DNA from: Candidatus Shapirobacteria bacterium UBA4809
GTDB taxonomy: Bacteria; Patescibacteriota; Microgenomatia; UBA12405
DNA: 7,871 nt
Reading direction: 5' to 3'
NCBI GenBank assembly: GCA_002402535.1
Contig: DHGB01000036.1
Coordinates: forward strand, 1-7,871
The position numbers were made by a program, and so were the translations under genes. The notes under the pieces are model-generated. The model worked only from the letters and a program-made list of their open reading frames with translations. It had not been told where the DNA came from and searched no databases. Positions 4,732 to 7,871 of the stretch are shown here, in pieces. The first letter of the stretch is position 1; every line of letters starts with the position of its first letter.

Positions 4732-6026
4732 TAAAAATACCACCCTCTTTTGAGGAAGCAGAAATTTGTGTATTAGGTTCGATTTTAATTGACAATGATG
4801 CAATTTTATCCGTTTCTGAGTTTTTAAGACCAGAGCATTTTTATAATCATAATTATGCTCTGATTTATAAGACCATGATGGATCTTTATGAAGAGAGAAA
4901 TCCGATTGATATTGTGACAGTGGCGGGAAAGTTAAAAGAAGAAAAACTATTAAAAAACATTGGTGGTAAGGCTTTATTATCAAAGCTGGCGAATGAAGTG
5001 CCTACTTCGGCTAATGTTGAAAGCTATGGCCGAATGATTAAGGGACTCTCGGCTAAAAGAGAACTAATCTCAGTGGCGGGGAGAATTTCCCAGAAAGCTT
5101 TTGATGAATCAATGCCAGTCGAGCAGTTACTCGATATGGCTGAGCAGGAAGTCTATGCACTATCTCAGCGGCATATGAAGTCTGTGCCTTCATCGCTCAA
5201 AGAAGTGCTGACGGCTAGCTTTGACCGCCTGGACGAGCTTCAGAAGCGGGGAAGTGGTCTAAGGGGTCTCTCAACCGGATTTCGACAACTTGATTCAATG
5301 CTGGCCGGAATGCAGGATAGTAATTTACTGATTTTAGCGGCTAGGCCAGGTCTGGGAAAAACTGCTTTTTGTTTGAATATTGCTCGGCATGTAGCGGTTG
5401 AAGAAAAACTACCGACCTGTATTTTTTCCCTAGAAATGAGTAAAGAAGAGCTGGTAGACCGCTTACTGGTAAGACAGGGTCTAATTGATGCCTGGAAATT
5501 AAAAACGGGACAACTTTCAGATGATGATTTTACATCCTTATCTGAAGCTATGGGAATTTTGGCTGAGGCGCCACTTTATATTGATGACACCCCTGGCCTT
5601 TCGGTGACTGAACTTAGAACCAAGGCGAGACGATTGCAATCTGATAAGGGGATAAAATTTATTATTGTTGATTACTTGCAATTAATGCGAGGACAATCGA
5701 GAGAAAATAGGGTCCAGGAAGTATCGGAAATATCTCAGGGTTTAAAGAATTTGGCCAGAGAGTTAAAAATCCCGATTTTAGCGGCGGCTCAACTAAATCG
5801 ACAAATGGAAACCAGGGGAGGTAAACCGAGACTATCTGATTTGAGAGAGTCGGGAAGTATTGAACAGGATTCGGACGTGGTTATGTTTTTATCAAGGGAA
5901 GATGATGAAATAAAGGAAGTCGTTACTTGCAGTATTGAAAAACACCGGAATGGACCAACAGGACAGTTTGATTTGTACTTTAATGGGAAGCAAGTCAGCT
6001 TCTTTAATGTCGAGAAAAAGGGGTAG
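4716..6026 (+). CDS. dnaB: Replicative DNA helicase DnaB, probable ATT start
   Basis: Hexameric 5'-3' helicase of the replication fork; 436 residues from the start chosen here, close to the usual 440-470. The N-terminal primase-interacting domain begins with IPPSFEEAEICVLGSILID, matching the family's PP..EAE.SVLG opening. The RecA-like domain has Walker A ARPGLGKT (209-216), FSLEMSK (237-243), Walker B IIVDYLQL (316-323), AQLNRQ (358-363), LRESGSIEQDSDVV (376-389) and the arginine-finger segment EKHRNGPTG (408-416). No intein is present. The frame is open from 4668, but no ATG, GTG or TTG occurs before ATG 4875, which would remove 53 residues of conserved N-terminus. ATT at 4716 is 7 nt after GGAGG and overlaps the upstream gene by 16 nt. 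A point error or ATG-to-ATT mutation is the alternative. Confidence 0.93.
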   Translation: MKDELVKIPPSFEEAEICVLGSILIDNDAILSVSEFLRPEHFYNHNYALIYKTMMDLYEERNPIDIVTVAGKLKEEKLLKNIGGKALLSKLANEVPTSANVESYGRMIKGLSAKRELISVAGRISQKAFDESMPVEQLLDMAEQEVYALSQRHMKSVPSSLKEVLTASFDRLDELQKRGSGLRGLSTGFRQLDSMLAGMQDSNLLILAARPGLGKTAFCLNIARHVAVEEKLPTCIFSLEMSKEELVDRLLVRQGLIDAWKLKTGQLSDDDFTSLSEAMGILAEAPLYIDDTPGLSVTELRTKARRLQSDKGIKFIIVDYLQLMRGQSRENRVQEVSEISQGLKNLARELKIPILAAAQLNRQMETRGGKPRLSDLRESGSIEQDSDVVMFLSREDDEIKEVVTCSIEKHRNGPTGQFDLYFNGKQVSFFNVEKKG

Positions 6027-6032
6027 ATTTCA

Positions 6033-6041
6033 TGAGATAAT
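6033..6041 (+). promoter_or_regulatory. Possible extended -10 promoter of tRNA-Leu
   Basis: TGAGATAAT matches an extended -10 (TGnTATAAT with one mismatch), placing a start near 6048, about 10 nt before tRNA-Leu. No convincing -35 was found. No terminator is visible between dnaB and the tRNA, so read-through from dnaB is also possible. Confidence 0.35.
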
Positions 6042-6057
6042 ATGAATAATTTAGCAG

Positions 6058-6141
6058 GCCGACGTGGCGGAACTGGTAGACGCGCACGACTCAAAATCGT
6101 GTGATGGTAACATCGTGTGGGTTCGATTCCCACCCTCGGCA
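6058..6141 (+). tRNA. tRNA-Leu (anticodon CAA)
   Basis: A class II tRNA with a long variable arm. The acceptor GCCGACG faces CCTCGGC, with a C-C mismatch at 6:67 (6063/6135). The D-arm is leucine-like (GGCGGAACTGGTAGACGC). The anticodon stem CACGA/TCGTG carries loop CTCAAAA, anticodon CAA (6092-6094), reading UUG. The variable stem is GATG/CATC, and the T-arm is GTGGG-TTCGATT-CCCAC. The discriminator is A73, as expected for leucine. CCA is not encoded (CTC follows). The next gene starts 5 nt later, so tRNA and mRNA probably share a transcript that is cut at the tRNA 3' end. Confidence 0.95.
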
Positions 6142-6146
6142 CTCAG

Positions 6147-6746
6147 ATGATTAATTTAATTTTAGGGATTGTAGCAATAGTTGGCTATCTTTACTTGAGC
6201 TGGCGGACTTTACGCGATAATTATCGGGAAGAAGATATTGTGGCTTTTTCCTGGGTGGCTTTGTTGTTTTTTTTAGTGGGAGGGAGGCTGACTTATGGTT
6301 TTGAACACTGGGGAGACTGGGCCGGGAGGGGGATTACTTGGCTCGAATTTTGGAAAATTTATGAATTTAATATTTGGGGTGGGAGTACTCTCTGGCTGAG
6401 CTTTGCGCTTTTGATCTCAAAAGATAAAGACTGGAAAGCTTGGGCTTTTTTAGAGAATTCTTTGTTAAGTTTTTGGTTTTTACTGACCATGTTTGGGGTA
6501 ATTACCCGAGACTGGAAATTGTTGCTGGCTTTGAGTGGAGCCTATGGATTAAGTTTATTGTTAAAGAAGAAATATCGTTCTTTGATTTGGTATAAAAGCG
6601 GAAAAAAAGGCTTTCTCTTTTTTTGGTTTTTCTTTTGTTTTTGGTTAATATTTACTTTTATTACCAAGATTTGGTGGTTACTTGCTTTTTGCTTGCTTTT
6701 TGGGATGGGATTGTTTATTCTAGGTGATGATAAGTTTTCCAAGTAG
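6147..6746 (+). CDS. Seven-helix membrane protein, Lgt-like
   Basis: A 199-residue, very hydrophobic integral membrane protein with about seven helices (roughly 2-18, 30-50, 75-91, 97-117, 123-139, 155-172, 174-192). The layout resembles prolipoprotein diacylglyceryl transferase (Lgt): GGRLTYGFEHW (45-55) looks like the family's GxRLGYV segment, and NIWGGSTLW (75-83) like YGGMSFHGG. The catalytic His of that motif is Trp or Leu here, and the GRxGNFxN arginine motif is not visible. Either it is a diverged Lgt relative with another role, or the resemblance is only to the fold. An LspA-like gene two positions downstream supports the lipoprotein theme. The ATG at 6147 was chosen because an upstream in-frame codon would lie inside tRNA-Leu. 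Its end overlaps the next gene by 20 nt. Confidence 0.55.
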   Translation: MINLILGIVAIVGYLYLSWRTLRDNYREEDIVAFSWVALLFFLVGGRLTYGFEHWGDWAGRGITWLEFWKIYEFNIWGGSTLWLSFALLISKDKDWKAWAFLENSLLSFWFLLTMFGVITRDWKLLLALSGAYGLSLLLKKKYRSLIWYKSGKKGFLFFWFFFCFWLIFTFITKIWWLLAFCLLFGMGLFILGDDKFSK

Positions 6747-7086
6747 ACTAACGAGGGGGATTGAGGCTTTCTTGCATCACAAACTCATTGATTTAAAAAA
6801 GAAAGAAAAATCTTTAAAAGAAAGTGATCCTTTTTTTGATCAGCAGAGAACTGGCAATAATTCACTTGAGGAAGATGTTGATGAGCAAATTGGACGTTTT
6901 GAGACTGAAGTTAAAATTAGTTTTATTAAAAAGCAAATTGTTCAGGTCAGAAAGGCTTTAACTAATCTAAAAATTGGAAAATATGGGATATGTGAAAAAT
7001 GTCATAATATGATTGATACTGATCGCCTCGCCGTAAAACCGGATACCACCCTGTGTGTAAAGTGTGCCAAAGACAAAGAAAGCTAA
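6727..7086 (+). CDS. DksA/TraR-type zinc-finger protein
   Basis: A 119-residue DksA/TraR C4 zinc-finger protein, a family that binds the RNA polymerase secondary channel and tunes transcription. An N-terminal basic helix (MISFPSRLTR...) leads into a Lys/Glu-rich coiled coil, DPFFDQQRTGNN (34-45), an acidic stretch and a second helix. The finger is GICEKC (87-92) and LCVKC (109-113), with C89, C92, C110 and C113 as the four ligands, and IDTDRLAVKP between. The acidic coiled-coil tip of true DksA (DxxDxA) is not obvious, so a role in the stringent response is uncertain. ATG 6727 is preferred over the adjacent GTG 6724. The gene overlaps its upstream neighbour by 20 nt and shares TAATG with the next gene, implying coupled translation. 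Confidence 0.87.
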   Translation: MISFPSRLTRGIEAFLHHKLIDLKKKEKSLKESDPFFDQQRTGNNSLEEDVDEQIGRFETEVKISFIKKQIVQVRKALTNLKIGKYGICEKCHNMIDTDRLAVKPDTTLCVKCAKDKES

Positions 7087-7394
7087 TGATCATCAATACA
7101 GGAGCTAGTTTGGGATTAAATTTTCCATTTTTAAAATGGATTCAGCTGTTGTTATTGATAATTTTGGGGGCGGTTTGGCTGAGAGACAAAAAAGCTTGGG
7201 GCTGGCTACTAATGATAATTGGGGGCGGACTAAATTTAATTGAAAGATGGCAGCTGGGGGGCGTAAGAGACTACTGGCCTCTTTTCGGAACTTCAATCTA
7301 TAATAATATTAATGATTATTTAATTGCAGCTGGAATGGTCCAGCTAATAGTAATATATTATGGAAAAAAAGGCAAAAATAATATATCAGGATAA
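7086..7394 (+). CDS. Minimal LspA-like protein (signal peptidase II family)
   Basis: A 102-residue membrane protein with the signature elements of lipoprotein signal peptidase, though the family is usually about 150-170 residues. NTGASLGL (4-11) matches NxGxAFG. GGGLNLIER (46-54) matches GGxxGNxxDR, with Glu for Asp. GGVRDYWP (58-65) carries the first catalytic Asp, D62. NNINDYLIAAG (73-83) matches FNxADxxIxxG, with the second catalytic Asp, D77. Three hydrophobic helices remain (about 15-32, 36-52, 77-93); the usual first helix before NxGxAFG is missing because the protein starts there. ATG 7086 shares an A with the stop of the preceding gene (TAATG). Activity on lipoproteins is inference from the retained Asp pair. 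Confidence 0.7.
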   Translation: MIINTGASLGLNFPFLKWIQLLLLIILGAVWLRDKKAWGWLLMIIGGGLNLIERWQLGGVRDYWPLFGTSIYNNINDYLIAAGMVQLIVIYYGKKGKNNISG

Positions 7395-7871
7395 AGACAT
7401 TTTGGTTATAAATAAAAAAAGTGGGGTAGTCTCCACAAAAGAGGGGAGAAAGGATAAGGAAACACTTGAGGACTGGCTGATCCAGAAATTTGGAAAAAAT
7501 GATTTGCCGAGGCAGGGAGTCGTTCATCGACTGGATAAGGGCACTTCAGGGCTGATGGTAGTGGTTAAGAACAAAGAAACGAGAAATAAGATTTTAGAAA
7601 TGTTTAAGAAAAGAGAAATCAAAAAAACCTATCTCGCCTTGGTTGAGGGTGACTTGCCGAAAGATGGAGAGATAAATGTCCCCATTAATAGATCAAAATA
7701 TGTCTTTGGTAAATTTGCGGTGAGTGAAGATGGAAAGGTGGCGGAAACCAGTTTTAAGCTCTTAAAAAAATATTACCGGGATAATAAAGTTTATTCTTTA
7801 ATTGAAATCGATTTAAAAACGGGGAAAACTCACCAAATTAGAGTTCATTTTAGTTATTTGAAGTGGCCACT
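7360..7871 (+). CDS. RluA-family RNA pseudouridine synthase, 3' end outside the window
   Basis: The first 170 residues of an RluA/RluD-type pseudouridine synthase, an enzyme that converts specific uridines in rRNA or tRNA to pseudouridine. The opening IIYQDKDILVINKKSGVV (7-24) is the standard start of the catalytic domain; no S4 domain precedes it. HRLDKGTSGLMVVVK (56-70) contains the catalytic D59. KKTYLALVEG (88-97) and LKTGKTHQIRVHF (152-164) are the later motifs, with the reading frame open to the edge. The target uridine cannot be told from sequence. The ATG at 7360 lies within the end of the LspA-like gene (35-nt overlap in another frame) and has no Shine-Dalgarno; translation is probably coupled. 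It closes the visible tRNA-Leu gene set. Confidence 0.93.
   Translation, partial: MEKKAKIIYQDKDILVINKKSGVVSTKEGRKDKETLEDWLIQKFGKNDLPRQGVVHRLDKGTSGLMVVVKNKETRNKILEMFKKREIKKTYLALVEGDLPKDGEINVPINRSKYVFGKFAVSEDGKVAETSFKLLKKYYRDNKVYSLIEIDLKTGKTHQIRVHFSYLKWP

Noticed and set aside
4717..4983. An 88-codon minus-strand frame opposite the dnaB N-terminus
   Set aside because: The plus strand there encodes clear DnaB sequence, and the minus product shows no family features.
5789..6142. A 117-codon minus-strand frame starting MPRVGIEPTRC
   Set aside because: It is antisense to tRNA-Leu and the end of dnaB; this opening is the well-known artefact of reading a tRNA backwards.
6117..6146. A ten-codon N-terminal extension of the Lgt-like gene
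   Set aside because: It lies inside the tRNA-Leu T-arm and encodes the tRNA-derived string GSIPTLGTQ.
7053..7085. A GTG start 33 nt upstream for the LspA-like gene
   Set aside because: It would encode residues from the zinc-finger codons of the neighbour in another frame and adds no hydrophobic helix; the TAATG-coupled ATG is simpler.
1..7871. CRISPR array, transposase, phage genes or attachment site
   Set aside because: No regularly spaced repeats, transposase motifs or integrase were found; the genes are ordinary chromosomal ones.

Overview
The window is an AT-rich, gene-dense stretch of a bacterial chromosome. Three things suggest a reduced-genome lineage, most likely Candidate Phyla Radiation / Patescibacteria, perhaps Microgenomates: very short or overlapping gene junctions, scarce Shine-Dalgarno sequences, and minimal or degenerate versions of standard proteins. 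This placement is inference from sequence style; no marker gene in the window settles it. The standard code fits, with TAA, TAG and TGA all used as stops.

Left part, minus strand (2-2595). An M20-family peptidase, histidyl-tRNA synthetase (hisS) and ribosomal protein L31 (rpmE) are read leftward with gaps of 27 and 5 nt. No gene has a Shine-Dalgarno. Each start codon has a -10-like box close upstream, and hisS and rpmE share the block GTTAAAATAAAC before the ATG, which suggests leaderless or near-leaderless internal transcripts.

Intergenic block (2596-3031, 436 nt). This is the most interesting part. On the minus strand it holds, in order of transcription: a good promoter (TTGACT-16-TACAAT), a structured leader of about 105 nt (a long closing stem around two hairpins), an intrinsic terminator, tRNA-His(GTG) starting only about 6 nt beyond it, a hairpin just 3' of the tRNA, a widespread-looking palindromic repeat, and a second, strong terminator. 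The leader can form an alternative 8-bp antiterminator helix. It is therefore either a small RNA gene or an attenuator/riboswitch controlling tRNA-His. I do not recognise the fold.

Middle part (3032-4155, minus). Two coupled envelope genes overlap by ATGA: a membrane-anchored Ig-like protein and a secreted protein with two copies of a DUF5666-like beta domain. From 4183 the plus strand carries a metallo-beta-lactamase-fold protein that has lost its metal ligands, overlapping the replicative helicase dnaB. dnaB has no ATG/GTG/TTG at its proper N-terminus and appears to start at ATT, 7 nt after the only strong Shine-Dalgarno in the window.

Right part (plus strand, 6058-7871). tRNA-Leu(CAA) is followed 5 nt later by a tightly packed set: an Lgt-like seven-helix membrane protein without the usual catalytic His, a DksA/TraR-type zinc-finger protein, a very short LspA-like protein that keeps the catalytic Asp pair, and an RluA-family pseudouridine synthase cut by the window edge. 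The Lgt-like plus LspA-like pairing suggests a lipoprotein-processing or derived membrane function.
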